Assembly: GCA_963726315.1 (NCBI GenBank) | Contig: CAVSBZ010000005.1 | Span: 1,116,001-1,180,000, forward strand | Direction: 5' to 3' | DNA from: FEB-25 sp963726315 | Lineage (GTDB): Bacteria; Chloroflexota; Anaerolineae; Anaerolineales; UBA4823 | DNA: 64,000 nt | Part shown: positions 36,317 through 45,206 of the stretch, piece after piece | How the letters are laid out: each line of letters begins with the position of its first letter | Position numbering within the stretch: position 1 is the first letter of the stretch | Position numbers and translations under genes: made by a program | Notes under the pieces: model-generated | Told to the model about the DNA's origin: nothing | Database searches by the model: none | The model's input: the letters and a program-made list of their open reading frames with translations, nothing else

Positions 36317-36712
36317 TTAACGCTTGGTGTAGGTGGGAGCCTTGCGGGCACGCTTGAGACCAGGCTTCTTCCGTTCCTTAACGCGTGGATCGCGGGTGAG
36401 GAAGCCGCCTTTGCGTAAAATGGAGCGTGAATCCGGGTTCATCAAGAGCAAGGCTCGCGCTATGCCCATCATTACAGCATCTGTCTGACCAGTGGTGCCA
36501 CCACCATTGACGACGGCGGTGATATCTAGCGCGCTGCGGTTTTCACCAACTGCCGCCAAGGGTGCAACAATAGTTTCGACGTCACCCGTGCGACCGAAAT
36601 ATTCTTCCAGAGTCTTCTGGTTGACGGTGAATACACCGGTACCGCTGGCAATGCGGACGCGGGCGGTGCTCTCCTTGCGACGACCAATTCCTTCATAATA
36701 CTGTACAGCCAT
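36317..36712 (-). CDS. rpsI: 30S ribosomal protein S9
   Basis: 131 residues; the C-terminal tail reaches the P-site tRNA. Seen: the N-terminal YYEGIGRRKESTARVRI, GGGTTGQTDAVMMGIARAL, and the basic C-terminus ending RKAPTYTKR with terminal Lys-Arg. The start at 36712 is chosen because GGAG lies 5 bases before that ATG; a GTG two codons earlier overlaps the site. It follows rplM by 27 bp and is the last gene before the terminator. Confidence 0.97.
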   Translation of the reverse strand: MAVQYYEGIGRRKESTARVRIASGTGVFTVNQKTLEEYFGRTGDVETIVAPLAAVGENRSALDITAVVNGGGTTGQTDAVMMGIARALLLMNPDSRSILRKGGFLTRDPRVKERKKPGLKRARKAPTYTKR

Positions 36713-36739
36713 ACTCACTCCTTTAGTTCAACTCTCGCC

Positions 36740-37168
36740 CTACACCAGCGGTTTGGGATTTTGGGATTCGTGCGGGTGTTCAGGACCAGCATAGACCTTC
36801 ATTTTTTTGATCAGCGAACGACCATATTTATTATGCGGAAGCATACCCCATACAGCACCGCGAATGACACGATCAGGATGCCTTTGGAGCTGCTGGCGTA
36901 GGCTGACGGACTTCATGCCGCTGGGAAAGCCGCTGTGATGGTAATACATTTTATCTTCCATCTTGTTACCGGTAGCCTGGATCGCTTCAGCATTTATCAC
37001 TACGACAAAATCACCGGTCTCAACGCCTGGGGTATACATAGGCTTGTTCTTGCCTAGCAAGATGCTGGCAATCTGGGTAGCGAGACGACCGAGATATTTA
37101 TCTTTGGCGTCAACCAAGACCCACTCGTTGCTTAGTTCATTTTTTTTCGGGACGTAAGTTTTTTGCAC
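36740..37168 (-). CDS. rplM: 50S ribosomal protein L13
   Basis: 142 residues, equal to the E. coli protein, an early 23S rRNA-binding protein. Seen: EWVLVDAKDKYLGRLATQIA, DFVVVINAEAIQATGNKMEDK, the RVIRGAVWGMLPHNKYGR loop and KVYAGPEHPHESQNP at the end. The likely start is GTG 37168 with GGAGAAGG upstream; the frame also runs from a TTG at 37183 that overlaps this site. Standard rplM-rpsI pair. Confidence 0.96.
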   Translation of the reverse strand: MQKTYVPKKNELSNEWVLVDAKDKYLGRLATQIASILLGKNKPMYTPGVETGDFVVVINAEAIQATGNKMEDKMYYHHSGFPSGMKSVSLRQQLQRHPDRVIRGAVWGMLPHNKYGRSLIKKMKVYAGPEHPHESQNPKPLV

Positions 37169-37229
37169 GTCATCCTTCTCCAAATTTTAGACAGAATTTG
37201 TTATTTTCAAAATAATTCTGCCAACAGAT

Positions 37230-38045
37230 TTATTCTAATTTCTTATCCTCAGCCAGCTTATAAGTCTCGGGTGCATAACTGACTTCTGCCAGGATCAAAC
37301 CCTGGGCTGGTGCCAGACCATGAACCAGACGTTTCGCAGTGTTTTGAACCTGCCCAACAAGTGATGCGTAATCTGAACCCATTTCTAGCGCCTGCTGTAG
37401 GTCATCCACGGTTAGCAATCCCTGCGCGATCATCACCTCTGTGAACACGATACGCCGCACCATGTGGTAGAGGAAAGCCTGGGCAGTAATCTCAAAGATG
37501 AGATATGGTGATTCCTGCTTCCAATCTGCACTCAGCACCACCCGGGAGGTGTTGCCTCCAGCGTTGGGTGCTCTGCCAAAGGCTCCAAAATCGTGTTTAC
37601 CCACCAAGGGTCGAGCGGCTTCACGTAGAGAGCTGTGCTCCACTTCAGGCCATACACGCCAGGCGTACGATTCCATCAGTGGTTGGCGGACAGGCTGGCA
37701 GTAAATGCGGTAAAAATACTTACGCCAGCTGGCATCGTAGCGAGGATGGAAACCAGGGCACACCTGCTTTACCTCCCTTGCGACCACGTCGGATGGCAGA
37801 AGAGCGTTCATCGCAGTCTGGAGATCCATGCAACCATGGTTCCATTCCAGCTCGAATGCTATCACCTGACCGATGGCGTGCACACCTGTATCTGTGCGTC
37901 CAGCCGCCAGGATGGACCGTTCATTCCAGCCGAGCTTACGGAGAGCGTCTTCAACCACAGCCTGCACGCTGCGATCTTTGACCTGCCGTTGAAAGCCCTT
38001 GTAATGAGAGCCGTCATAGGCGAGGATAACTTGGTAACGTTCCAT
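37230..38045 (-). CDS. truA: tRNA pseudouridine(38-40) synthase TruA
   Basis: 271 residues. Converts uridines 38-40 of the anticodon stem-loop to pseudouridine. The catalytic Asp is in AAGRTDTGVHAIGQVIAF; other family signatures are YDGSHYKGFQRQ at the N-terminus, HPRYDASWRKYFYRI and FLYHMVRRIV. Length is normal. It lies between rplQ and rplM, the usual place of truA in many bacteria, within the ribosomal-protein block. Confidence 0.97.
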   Translation of the reverse strand: MERYQVILAYDGSHYKGFQRQVKDRSVQAVVEDALRKLGWNERSILAAGRTDTGVHAIGQVIAFELEWNHGCMDLQTAMNALLPSDVVAREVKQVCPGFHPRYDASWRKYFYRIYCQPVRQPLMESYAWRVWPEVEHSSLREAARPLVGKHDFGAFGRAPNAGGNTSRVVLSADWKQESPYLIFEITAQAFLYHMVRRIVFTEVMIAQGLLTVDDLQQALEMGSDYASLVGQVQNTAKRLVHGLAPAQGLILAEVSYAPETYKLAEDKKLE

Positions 38046-38115
38046 GGATGGCTGACGATTTTCTGTCTTGAGACAGGCTCTTTGCCTGGCTCGTTGCCAT
38101 TTTTCTTTTAGTCGA

Positions 38116-38493
38116 TTACTCTTCGATCAGCTCGATGAGCACCATATCGGCATTATCACCCAATCGGGGACCCAGCTTGTGGATGCGGGTATATCCGCCA
38201 AGGCGATCTGCATAACGAGGTGCAATATCATCGAACAATTTAACCACCGCTTTCGGGTTGCTCAAGCGGGCTGCTGCCAGCCGTCGAGCGTGAACCATCT
38301 TTTCGTCGCCTGCCTTGATGCCATGTTTGGCCAGGGTAATCAAACGTTCGGTCTGACCACGGATTGCCAGGGCTTTTGCATGCGTGGTTTCGATCCGCTC
38401 ATGCTCGAACAATTGCGCAATCAAAACGCGGCGAAGTGCAGCGCGGTCATCCTTTTTTCGGCCTAGTTTTTTTCCTGCTACCTGATGTCGCAT
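38116..38493 (-). CDS. rplQ: 50S ribosomal protein L17
   Basis: 125 residues. The N-terminal MRHQVAGKKLGRKKDDRAAL and helix HERIETTHAKALAIRGQTE are characteristic of L17, which sits near the exit-tunnel end. It follows rpoA by 6 bp, the standard order. The C-terminal part (GPRLGDNADMVLIELIE) is conserved. Confidence 0.97.
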   Translation of the reverse strand: MRHQVAGKKLGRKKDDRAALRRVLIAQLFEHERIETTHAKALAIRGQTERLITLAKHGIKAGDEKMVHARRLAAARLSNPKAVVKLFDDIAPRYADRLGGYTRIHKLGPRLGDNADMVLIELIEE

Positions 38494-38499
38494 ATCAAA

Positions 38500-39471
38500 T
38501 TACTCCACTTCGTCTTCTTTTTGATCTCGAAGATAGCCCTTCTCACGCATCTTCAGGCGTAATTCGTCCAGGCTTTTCTCTCCGAAATTCCGGATGGACA
38601 TGACCGCTTCTTCACCTTTATCCAGTAGCTCCAAGACTTCCCCGACTGTAGTAATGCCGGTGCGCTTGAGCGAGTTGAACACGCGCACCGAAAGGTCAAG
38701 GTTCTCGATGGGAGTTTCGATCATCTCGCTGGTGAGGTGGTCCTCTTCGCTCGCTTCTTCGGTGAGCGATGCCAGGGTTTCCTCGCTGATGCCTGCCAGG
38801 TGGCGCAGGTGATCGATGAGGATCTTGGCTGAGGTGCTCAGGGCATGTTCCGGAGTGACCGTTCCATCCGTCCAAATCTCCAGGATCAGTTTATCGTAGT
38901 TCGTGCTTTGCCCCACACGGGCAGAGCTGACTTCCCAATTCACCCGCCGGACGGGGCTGTAGATTGCATCAACCGGCAGCTCACCGATGGGCAGGCGACC
39001 TGTGCGATCATCAGCAGGGGAGTAACCCCGGCCTCGCTCCACGGTCATATCAATTTCCAGATTGGCTTTCGAGTCATCCACTGTAAATAGGTACAGCTCA
39101 GGGTTGACGACCTCGACATCCGGATTGGCAGAAATATCGGCAGCGGTAACCGTACCATCCCCCTGGACTGCCAGGTGGAGATGTGCGGTGTCCACGTCCA
39201 TCAGACGCATTCGCATTTGCTTGATCTGTAGCATGACGCGGATGACATCTTCACGCACACCCGGGATCTCGCTAAATTCGTGTTGTACATCCGCGATGCG
39301 AATGGACGTCACTGCCACACCGTCCAAGGAGGACAGCAAGACACGACGCAGGGCATTGCCCAGCGTAATGCCATAGCCATGTTCCAATGGACTGATGACA
39401 AACTTGCCGTAGTTACGAGCTTCAGCTTCACGCTCGATCTTCGGCGTTACCATGTTACTTAGTCCTAACAC
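38500..39471 (-). CDS. rpoA: RNA polymerase alpha subunit
   Basis: 323 residues. The N-terminal assembly domain carries EHGYGITLGNALRRVLLSS; the C-terminal domain, after about residue 255, carries the two helix-hairpin-helix units LDLSVRVFNSLKRTGITTVG and MSIRNFGEKSLDELRLKM, which contact UP elements and activators. A GTG start at 39471 has GAGGTG five bases upstream. Placed between rpsD and rplQ as in the alpha operon. Confidence 0.98.
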   Translation of the reverse strand: MLGLSNMVTPKIEREAEARNYGKFVISPLEHGYGITLGNALRRVLLSSLDGVAVTSIRIADVQHEFSEIPGVREDVIRVMLQIKQMRMRLMDVDTAHLHLAVQGDGTVTAADISANPDVEVVNPELYLFTVDDSKANLEIDMTVERGRGYSPADDRTGRLPIGELPVDAIYSPVRRVNWEVSSARVGQSTNYDKLILEIWTDGTVTPEHALSTSAKILIDHLRHLAGISEETLASLTEEASEEDHLTSEMIETPIENLDLSVRVFNSLKRTGITTVGEVLELLDKGEEAVMSIRNFGEKSLDELRLKMREKGYLRDQKEDEVE

Positions 39472-39498
39472 AGTTCACCTCTTCCCCCGCGCCTGGGA

Positions 39499-40137
39499 TT
39501 ATCTTGAGTAATACTCAACGATGAGTTGTTCGCCAAGGTTGGCATCGATTTCCGAGCGTTCAGGCAAACGAACCACGGTCCCGGCAAGGTCTTTAAGATC
39601 ACGACTCAGCCAATTGGGAACGTTGCGATCTTCTGCAAGATCAGGAAGCTCTTTGAAATAGGTCCGCCGGCGTGAGCTGGGGCGAACAGAAACAATATCA
39701 CCGATGGAAACGGTCATGGATGGGACGTCTGTGCGGATTCCATTGACGATGAAGTGTCCATGAGTGACTAACAGGCGGGCTTTTGCCCGGCTGTCTGCAT
39801 AACCGAGACGGTAGACCACATTATCCAGGCGGCTCTCGAGGATCTGCAGCATAGTCAAGCCAGTCAGACCACGTCGTTTCAGAGCAACTGCATGGTAGCG
39901 GCGGAACTGGCGTTCCAGTACACCATAAACGCGGCGAGCCTTCTGCTTGGCACGCAGCTGGCGTGCATAATCCGATTCGCGCTTGCGGCGGAATTGAGCG
40001 CTTTTGCCGTGAAGACCTGGTGGATAACCACGCCTCTCGAAGGCACATTTCGGTGTATAGCACCGAGCGCCTTTCAAGAATAATTTTTCACCTTCTCGCC
40101 GGCACAATTTACATACTGGCCCACGATACTTTGCCAT
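39499..40137 (-). CDS. rpsD: 30S ribosomal protein S4 (zinc-binding form)
   Basis: 212 residues. The N-terminal region keeps four Cys (CKLCRREGEKLFLKGARC, then C in YTPKC), the zinc-finger form of S4, whereas many bacteria have lost it. The S4 RNA-binding domain follows (RLDNVVYRLGYADSRAKARL, GHFIVNG). It is an early 16S-binding protein and, in other species, represses the alpha operon by binding its own message. Confidence 0.97.
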   Translation of the reverse strand: MAKYRGPVCKLCRREGEKLFLKGARCYTPKCAFERRGYPPGLHGKSAQFRRKRESDYARQLRAKQKARRVYGVLERQFRRYHAVALKRRGLTGLTMLQILESRLDNVVYRLGYADSRAKARLLVTHGHFIVNGIRTDVPSMTVSIGDIVSVRPSSRRRTYFKELPDLAEDRNVPNWLSRDLKDLAGTVVRLPERSEIDANLGEQLIVEYYSR

Positions 40138-40167
40138 AAATTCTTACCTCTTCCTTATGATAAATGA

Positions 40168-40569
40168 TTAGACACGGCGCTTCTTGGGAGGCCGGCATCC
40201 ATTGTGTGGTACGGGTGTCACATCGGTGATCGAAGTAACTTTCATGCCCGAAGTTTGCACAGCACGAATGGCGTTCTCGCGACCAGGACCAGGACCTTTG
40301 ACATAAATCTCAACTTCCTGCATGCCCAGCGATTGGGCATTCTTCATCGCTGCTTCAGCTGCCACGCGGGCTGCGTATGGGGTGCTCTTTCGAGAACCTT
40401 TGAAGCCCGAGGCACCTGCTGAGGCGCTAGTGACTGCATTGCCAGAAGTGTCGGTGATCGTCACGATTGTATTGTTAAACGTGGCCAGGATGTGCACCTG
40501 CCCGGCGGACAGGAGACGCTTGGTCTTACGAGCTGATTTTCGGCGTCCAGTTGTTGCTGTTTGAGCCAT
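40168..40569 (-). CDS. rpsK: 30S ribosomal protein S11
   Basis: 133 residues. Conserved segments are VHILATFNNTIVTITDTSGN, GFKGSRKSTPYAARVAAE, KGPGPGRENAIRAVQTSG and the C-terminal PHNGCRPPKKRRV. S11 lines the platform of the 30S subunit near the mRNA exit. It stands between rpsM and rpsD, as in other alpha operons. Confidence 0.98.
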   Translation of the reverse strand: MAQTATTGRRKSARKTKRLLSAGQVHILATFNNTIVTITDTSGNAVTSASAGASGFKGSRKSTPYAARVAAEAAMKNAQSLGMQEVEIYVKGPGPGRENAIRAVQTSGMKVTSITDVTPVPHNGCRPPKKRRV

Positions 40570-40601
40570 AATACCTCGCTATTTACTGCTTATCTTCGAT
40601 A

Positions 40602-40991
40602 TTATTTCTTGGTAGCGCCACGCCGTCTACCGCGGCCGGCAACGGTCTTCTTAGGACCCTTGCGTGTGCGGGAGTTGGTACGAGTGCGCTGGCCTCTGAC
40701 CGGTAAATTGCGCCGATGGCGGAGACCACGGTAACTACCAATCTCGATTAAACGCTTGATATTCATCTGTACAGAACGACGCAAGTCGCCCTCTACTTTG
40801 TAGTGCTGACCGATATAATCACGCAGCTGCCCAACTTCTGCATCAGTCAGGTCCTTGACACGGGTATCGGGATTGACACCGGTTGCACTGAGGATTTCAT
40901 GGGCGTGCGGAACACCAATGCCAAAGATATAGGTCAATCCAATTTCAACCCGCTTATTACGTGGTAGATCGACACCTTCAATTCTTGCCAT
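40602..40991 (-). CDS. rpsM: 30S ribosomal protein S13
   Basis: 129 residues, longer than the E. coli protein because of a basic C-terminal tail (KGPKKTVAGRGRRRGATKK). Signature parts are ARIEGVDLPRNKRVEIGLTY, IFGIG, RVKDLTDAEVGQLRDYI and GLRHRRNLPVRGQRT. S13 forms head-to-50S bridges and contacts P-site tRNA. It starts 5 bp after the rpmJ stop. Confidence 0.98.
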   Translation of the reverse strand: MARIEGVDLPRNKRVEIGLTYIFGIGVPHAHEILSATGVNPDTRVKDLTDAEVGQLRDYIGQHYKVEGDLRRSVQMNIKRLIEIGSYRGLRHRRNLPVRGQRTRTNSRTRKGPKKTVAGRGRRRGATKK

Positions 40992-40996
40992 AAGTC

Positions 40997-41110
40997 CTAT
41001 CCTTGTCGTTGCTTATGTTTTGGATTCTCGCAAATGATATATAAAATACCTTTGCGTTTAACGACCTTGCACTTTGAGCAACGCTTTCTTATTGACGATG
41101 ATACTTTCAT
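40997..41110 (-). CDS. rpmJ: 50S ribosomal protein L36
   Basis: 37 residues, found by reading the 205-bp gap between map and rpsM: MKVSSSIRKRCSKCK then VVKRKGILYIICENPKHKQR, ending Q-G. The zinc ligands C-x2-C...C-x4-H are intact, as in the zinc form of L36. ATG 41110 has AAGGAG about 9 bases upstream. In most bacteria infA lies just before rpmJ, but only 86 bp separate map from rpmJ here and there is no room for it. Confidence 0.96.
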   Translation of the reverse strand: MKVSSSIRKRCSKCKVVKRKGILYIICENPKHKQRQG

Positions 41111-41196
41111 ACATCCTACTCCTTACTCTACCCATGTGTTTCCGTTAAACCAAAGATTTGATTATACTTGACCATGTTCCTGCCGTCCAGTAGCAA

Positions 41197-41967
41197 TCAG
41201 GGCAGGGTTAATATGAGTGCCTCTCCATCGGTGATCGCTACGGAGTGCTCCCAATGGGCGGTGAGTGAACCATCGGCGGAGACAACGGTCCATTGATCGG
41301 GGAGCACTCTCGTCTGAGAGGTTCCAACCAGGACCATGGGTTCCAAGGCGATGGTCATGCCCTGGCGCAGGATTTGACCCCGACCAGCGATGCCATAATT
41401 CGGCACCTGGGGTCCTTCATGCATCTGCCTGCCAACACCATGACCAGTGTACTCACGGGTGACATTGAAACCAGAGTTTTCCACAAATTCCTGGATGGCA
41501 GCTGAAACATCGCCGACCCGCTTGTTCGCCCGCATCTGCTTGATGCCGATATAGAGTGCCTGCTCGGTAATTTCGATCAGCCGTTGGGCTTGGGGAGATA
41601 CTTCGCCTACACCGATGGTGAAAGCAGAATCGCCCACAAAACCCTCGAAAGTCGAGCCACAATCTATCGAGACGACATCACCAGCCTGCAGCTTGCGCTT
41701 GCCGGGAATGCCATGCACCAGCTGTTCGTTGATGCTCACACAGATGGATGCCGGATAGGGGTAAGGACCGGGATATCCCTTGAAGGTAGGGACGGCTCCA
41801 TGTTTACGGATCACTTCCTCCGCCGCGGCATCCAGCTCAGCGGTTGTAACCCCTGGGCGGATTAACTGGCGAACAGCGTCCAGAGCCCGGGCATTGATGC
41901 GCCCTGCTTCGCGCAAGGTTGCGATCTCTTGCGGGCTTTTAATAACGATGTTACGCTCCCAACTCAT
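41197..41967 (-). CDS. map: Methionine aminopeptidase, type I
   Basis: 256 residues. Removes the initiator Met. The five metal ligands of the pita-bread fold are visible: two Asp in VVSIDCGSTFEGFVGDSAFT, His in TGHGVGRQMHEGP, Glu in IALEPMV and Glu in WEHSVAITD. Its start overlaps the adk stop by 4 bp (ATGA), and it precedes rpmJ. Confidence 0.97.
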   Translation of the reverse strand: MSWERNIVIKSPQEIATLREAGRINARALDAVRQLIRPGVTTAELDAAAEEVIRKHGAVPTFKGYPGPYPYPASICVSINEQLVHGIPGKRKLQAGDVVSIDCGSTFEGFVGDSAFTIGVGEVSPQAQRLIEITEQALYIGIKQMRANKRVGDVSAAIQEFVENSGFNVTREYTGHGVGRQMHEGPQVPNYGIAGRGQILRQGMTIALEPMVLVGTSQTRVLPDQWTVVSADGSLTAHWEHSVAITDGEALILTLP

Positions 41968-42635
41968 GATTTACCATTTCCTTGTAACGCTGTGAGCAAG
42001 TCTTGGGTAACATGCTCGATATTTTTTTTGCCATCTACTTCGATCAAGACACCTTGCTGCTGGTAATATTCCACCAGGGGTTGGGTCTGCTCTAAATACA
42101 CGCGGATGCGACTCTTAACCGTTTCAGTCTTATCGTCATCACGCTGGTAGAGCTCGGAGCCATCAAAATCACAAATCCCAGCCTGGTGGGGCGGATTGTA
42201 CTTTTGATGGAAAACATGCCCTGCCTGGCGGCATGTCCAACGACCAGCAAGACGTTCAATAAGCACATCTTCAGGCACGCAGATGTATGGGACGTTTTTA
42301 ACCTCTCCACCCACTTCTGCCAGCATGACTGCCAGTGCTTCAGCCTGGTGAGGCGTGCGGGGAAATCCATCTAATAAAGCGCCCTCAACGCAGTCAGGGC
42401 GGGATAAACGCTCCCTGATCATGGCGATGGTCAAATCATCAGGTACGAGCTCTCCCTTGTTAATGTACGTGTCAGCCATCTTACCCAGCTCGGTGTGGTT
42501 TTTCAGATTTTCTCTGAAGATATCGCCCGAGGAAATATGCGGAAGGCGGAGCTTTGCCGAAATGGCTTCAGCTTGGGTGCCTTTCCCTGCCCCCGGGGGA
42601 CCGAGTAGGATGATGAACCTGGACATGATAACCAT
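41964..42635 (-). CDS. adk: Adenylate kinase
   Basis: 223 residues. P-loop GPPGAGKGT at 12-20; AMP-site region GFPRTPHQAEAL; a long LID with RWTCRQAGHVFHQKYNPP and GICDFDG, whose Cys, His, Cys and Asp may bind zinc in place of the four Cys of Gram-positive enzymes. The start overlaps the secY stop by one base (TAATG); a second in-frame ATG lies three codons on. Order secY-adk-map is standard. Confidence 0.97.
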   Translation of the reverse strand: MVIMSRFIILLGPPGAGKGTQAEAISAKLRLPHISSGDIFRENLKNHTELGKMADTYINKGELVPDDLTIAMIRERLSRPDCVEGALLDGFPRTPHQAEALAVMLAEVGGEVKNVPYICVPEDVLIERLAGRWTCRQAGHVFHQKYNPPHQAGICDFDGSELYQRDDDKTETVKSRIRVYLEQTQPLVEYYQQQGVLIEVDGKKNIEHVTQDLLTALQGNGKS

Positions 42636-43978
42636 TACCTAACCAGCAGCGAGTCGTCGTAACCGTGCAGCTTGAGATCGGCATCGATGTTGAAGAACAC
42701 ATCACGAACAACGCCAACGACGATCAGCAGACCAGATGAGGAAGTCAACAACAGACCGGTGCTCTTGCCGAACGGTACAACCAATCCAACCAGCCAGGGC
42801 AGGACGGCGATGATACCGAGGAAGACAGCACCAGGCAGCGTGATACGACGCAGCACGCGGGTCAGGTACTTCTGTGTAGGAGCGCCACGGGCAACGCCAG
42901 GGATCTGTGCTCCAACCTTCTTCAAGTTTTCACCATAGTTCTGTTGTGCAAATAAGACGTCGGTATAGAAGAACGAGAAGAACACAACCATGAGGAAGTA
43001 CATGATCCAATACCCATTGCCGGTGCCACCGAACAGGTTGGTGATATAGGTGGCAATACTTGCAACCGTTGGGTTCTTGGCGGCAGTAAAGAAACTGGCG
43101 ATGATGGATGGGAATGTAAGCAGCGATTGCGCGAAGATGATTGGGATCATGCCTGCCATATTGACCATCAGCGGTAATGTGCCTTTGACCGGCATGGACA
43201 TTCGAGCACCAACCCGGCGACCTGGGTACATGACGGGGACGTTCCTGCGCCCCTGTTGGACAACCACGATGGCAAATATAGTGACTGCGCTGAGGATGAT
43301 CATGAATGTAATCCCAATCCAGCGCGTCGTCGCATCGGCAAGGATGCCCTGGACAGTGGCAGGTATACGCGCCACGATCCCGGCGAAAATGATCAGCGAC
43401 AGACCCTGATTTCGCAAGCCGTATTCTGAGATCAGCTCACCCAACCAGATGGCAAACATGGTACCTGCAGTCATACTGACGACGATAGTTAGCGAAGACA
43501 GGAAGTTGCTGAAACCGAAATTCGAGATCACCGGCGGTAAACCAATCCGGGTAGCCGAATTGTTGAAGATATTGACTTGCCCGATGGCTTGTAGGGCAGC
43601 CATGGGTACCGCAAGGTAGTAGGTCCACTTCTCCTGCCACTTTTGGCCCTCGCGTGGGTCCTCTTCCATTTTCTTCTGCCATGATGGGATGATCGGCGTA
43701 AGCAGCTGCAGGATAATCTGCGCTGTAATGTATGGGTAAACACCCATCGCCATGACTGAGAAGCGGGATACAGTTCCTCCCGACAGCAAGTCCAGGATAT
43801 TAATCAGGTTCCCCGCTGCGCCACCTGCACTCAAGATCTGAGCCATAACATCCTTGTTAGCTCCAGGCACCGGGACGTGACTGGCGAAGCGATAAATCGC
43901 CAGGATTAACAGGGTGATTAACAGCTTCTTCCGGATATCATGTGCCGACCATAAATAACGCCAGGCAGACCGCTTCAT
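42635..43978 (-). CDS. secY: Protein translocase channel subunit SecY
   Basis: 447 residues with ten membrane helices. Seen: YRFASHVPVPGANKDVMAQI in helix 1 and plug region, LQLLTPIIPSWQKKMEEDP, a cytoplasmic loop with RRNVPVMYPGRRVGARM that binds SecA and the ribosome, and the C-terminal FFNIDADLKLHGYDDSLLVR. It follows rplO by 24 bp with AAGGAG before the ATG. Confidence 0.98.
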   Translation of the reverse strand: MKRSAWRYLWSAHDIRKKLLITLLILAIYRFASHVPVPGANKDVMAQILSAGGAAGNLINILDLLSGGTVSRFSVMAMGVYPYITAQIILQLLTPIIPSWQKKMEEDPREGQKWQEKWTYYLAVPMAALQAIGQVNIFNNSATRIGLPPVISNFGFSNFLSSLTIVVSMTAGTMFAIWLGELISEYGLRNQGLSLIIFAGIVARIPATVQGILADATTRWIGITFMIILSAVTIFAIVVVQQGRRNVPVMYPGRRVGARMSMPVKGTLPLMVNMAGMIPIIFAQSLLTFPSIIASFFTAAKNPTVASIATYITNLFGGTGNGYWIMYFLMVVFFSFFYTDVLFAQQNYGENLKKVGAQIPGVARGAPTQKYLTRVLRRITLPGAVFLGIIAVLPWLVGLVVPFGKSTGLLLTSSSGLLIVVGVVRDVFFNIDADLKLHGYDDSLLVR

Positions 43979-44002
43979 GTCATTGGCTCCTTATCATCAA
44001 CC

Positions 44003-44458
44003 TTACGATTTAATGATTTCTACGCTACCACCGGCAGCTTCAACTTTAGCTTTAGCACCGGCAGTGATTCGATGAACATTGATTTTCAAGGCAGTCTTGA
44101 GCTCGCCGCGACCCATAATTACCACCGGATTCGCGGGTTTGCGCAGCAGCTGGGCTTCTGTAAGCGTTCCAGGGTTGATCTCACTCCCGGCAGGGAACTT
44201 CGCCAGTTGGTCGAGGTTTATCTCGTTATATTCAATCCGGTTCAAAGGGGTGAAACCTTCACCACGTTTGAAGGGCAGGCGGCGATAAAACGGCAGGTTG
44301 CCGCCTTGGTTATACTGGCGGACGGGTTTTCCGGCGCGTGCGCCTTGACCCTTGGTACCACGTCCGGCAGTCTTTCCACGACGACCACCGGTGCCTCGAC
44401 CCACGCGGATCCCTTTTTTCTTGGAACCTTCTTGGGGTTTTAGATCATGTAGTTTCAT
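44003..44458 (-). CDS. rplO: 50S ribosomal protein L15
   Basis: 151 residues. The glycine/arginine-rich N-terminus (GRGTGGRRGKTAGRGTKGQG) and GGNLPFYRRLPFKRG are characteristic; the C-terminal globular part contains VIMGRGELKTALKI. L15 is a late-assembly 23S-binding protein. It overlaps rpmD by 4 bp. Confidence 0.97.
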   Translation of the reverse strand: MKLHDLKPQEGSKKKGIRVGRGTGGRRGKTAGRGTKGQGARAGKPVRQYNQGGNLPFYRRLPFKRGEGFTPLNRIEYNEINLDQLAKFPAGSEINPGTLTEAQLLRKPANPVVIMGRGELKTALKINVHRITAGAKAKVEAAGGSVEIIKS

Positions 44459-44661
44459 TTTACTTCCTCCACCTCGACCAGATGGGCGACTTTATAAATC
44501 ATTCCCCGTAGAGTGGGGGTGTCGACCTGTTCCACGGTCTGGTGTAAATGCTTGAAGCCCAAAGCTCTAACAGTAGCTTTATGTTCCTTGGAATAACCGA
44601 TGGCACTACCCACCAGGGTGATCCGGACGATCTTCTCTTTGGGTGCTTTTTTGCTAGGCAT
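44455..44661 (-). CDS. rpmD: 50S ribosomal protein L30
   Basis: 68 residues, slightly longer than the 59-residue E. coli protein because of the N-terminal MPSKKAPKEK. Core: IRITLVGSAIGYSKEHKATV, read here as KIVRITLVGSAIGYSKEHKA, then LGFKHLHQTVEQVDTPTLRG. It overlaps rpsE by 8 bp and rplO by 4 bp. Confidence 0.96.
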   Translation of the reverse strand: MPSKKAPKEKIVRITLVGSAIGYSKEHKATVRALGFKHLHQTVEQVDTPTLRGMIYKVAHLVEVEEVK

Positions 44662-45187
44662 TTTTCCTCCGTTCCCAGAAAGGAGTCACTTCCTTGATAT
44701 CCTTTCCACGACGGGCAGCTTCATCCTTGGGTGATTTAAGCAAATCGAGTGCCTGAACCGTGGCATAGACCACATTGAGCATGTTGCTGCTGCGGAGTGA
44801 CTTCGTCAGGATATCGGAGACGCCTACCGCTTCTAATACGGCGCGCACACCACCACCGGCGATAACGCCAGTGCCGGGAGAAGCGGGTTTCAATAATACT
44901 TCAGCCCCACTAACGCGGCCGAGTACTTCATGCGGAATAGTCTTGCCATACAGCAGCACTTTGTGCATATTGTGGTGAGCTTTTTCAGAGGCTTTGCGCA
45001 TGGCATCTGGGACGGTATTGGCTTTGCCCACACCGATACCCACGCTGCCATTATTATCTCCGACGACAACGGTGACGCGGAATGAAAAGCGACGTCCACC
45101 TTTTACCACCTTGGCTACACGCCCGATCTCGATCACACGCTCGTCAAATTCTTTTTGCTCAAATTCTGCATTTTGATAGTCAGTCAT
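44654..45187 (-). CDS. rpsE: 30S ribosomal protein S5
   Basis: 177 residues. Signature: VVKGGRRFSFRVTVVVGD, GIGVGKANTVPDAMRKA and the fidelity-related C-terminal domain LEAVGVSDILTKSLRSSN. Located at the mRNA entry site with S3 and S4. ATG 45187 has GGAG just upstream; a TTG four codons before overlaps that site. Confidence 0.97.
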   Translation of the reverse strand: MTDYQNAEFEQKEFDERVIEIGRVAKVVKGGRRFSFRVTVVVGDNNGSVGIGVGKANTVPDAMRKASEKAHHNMHKVLLYGKTIPHEVLGRVSGAEVLLKPASPGTGVIAGGGVRAVLEAVGVSDILTKSLRSSNMLNVVYATVQALDLLKSPKDEAARRGKDIKEVTPFWERRKNA

Positions 45188-45206
45188 GCTTATCTCCAAT
45201 GTCCGG

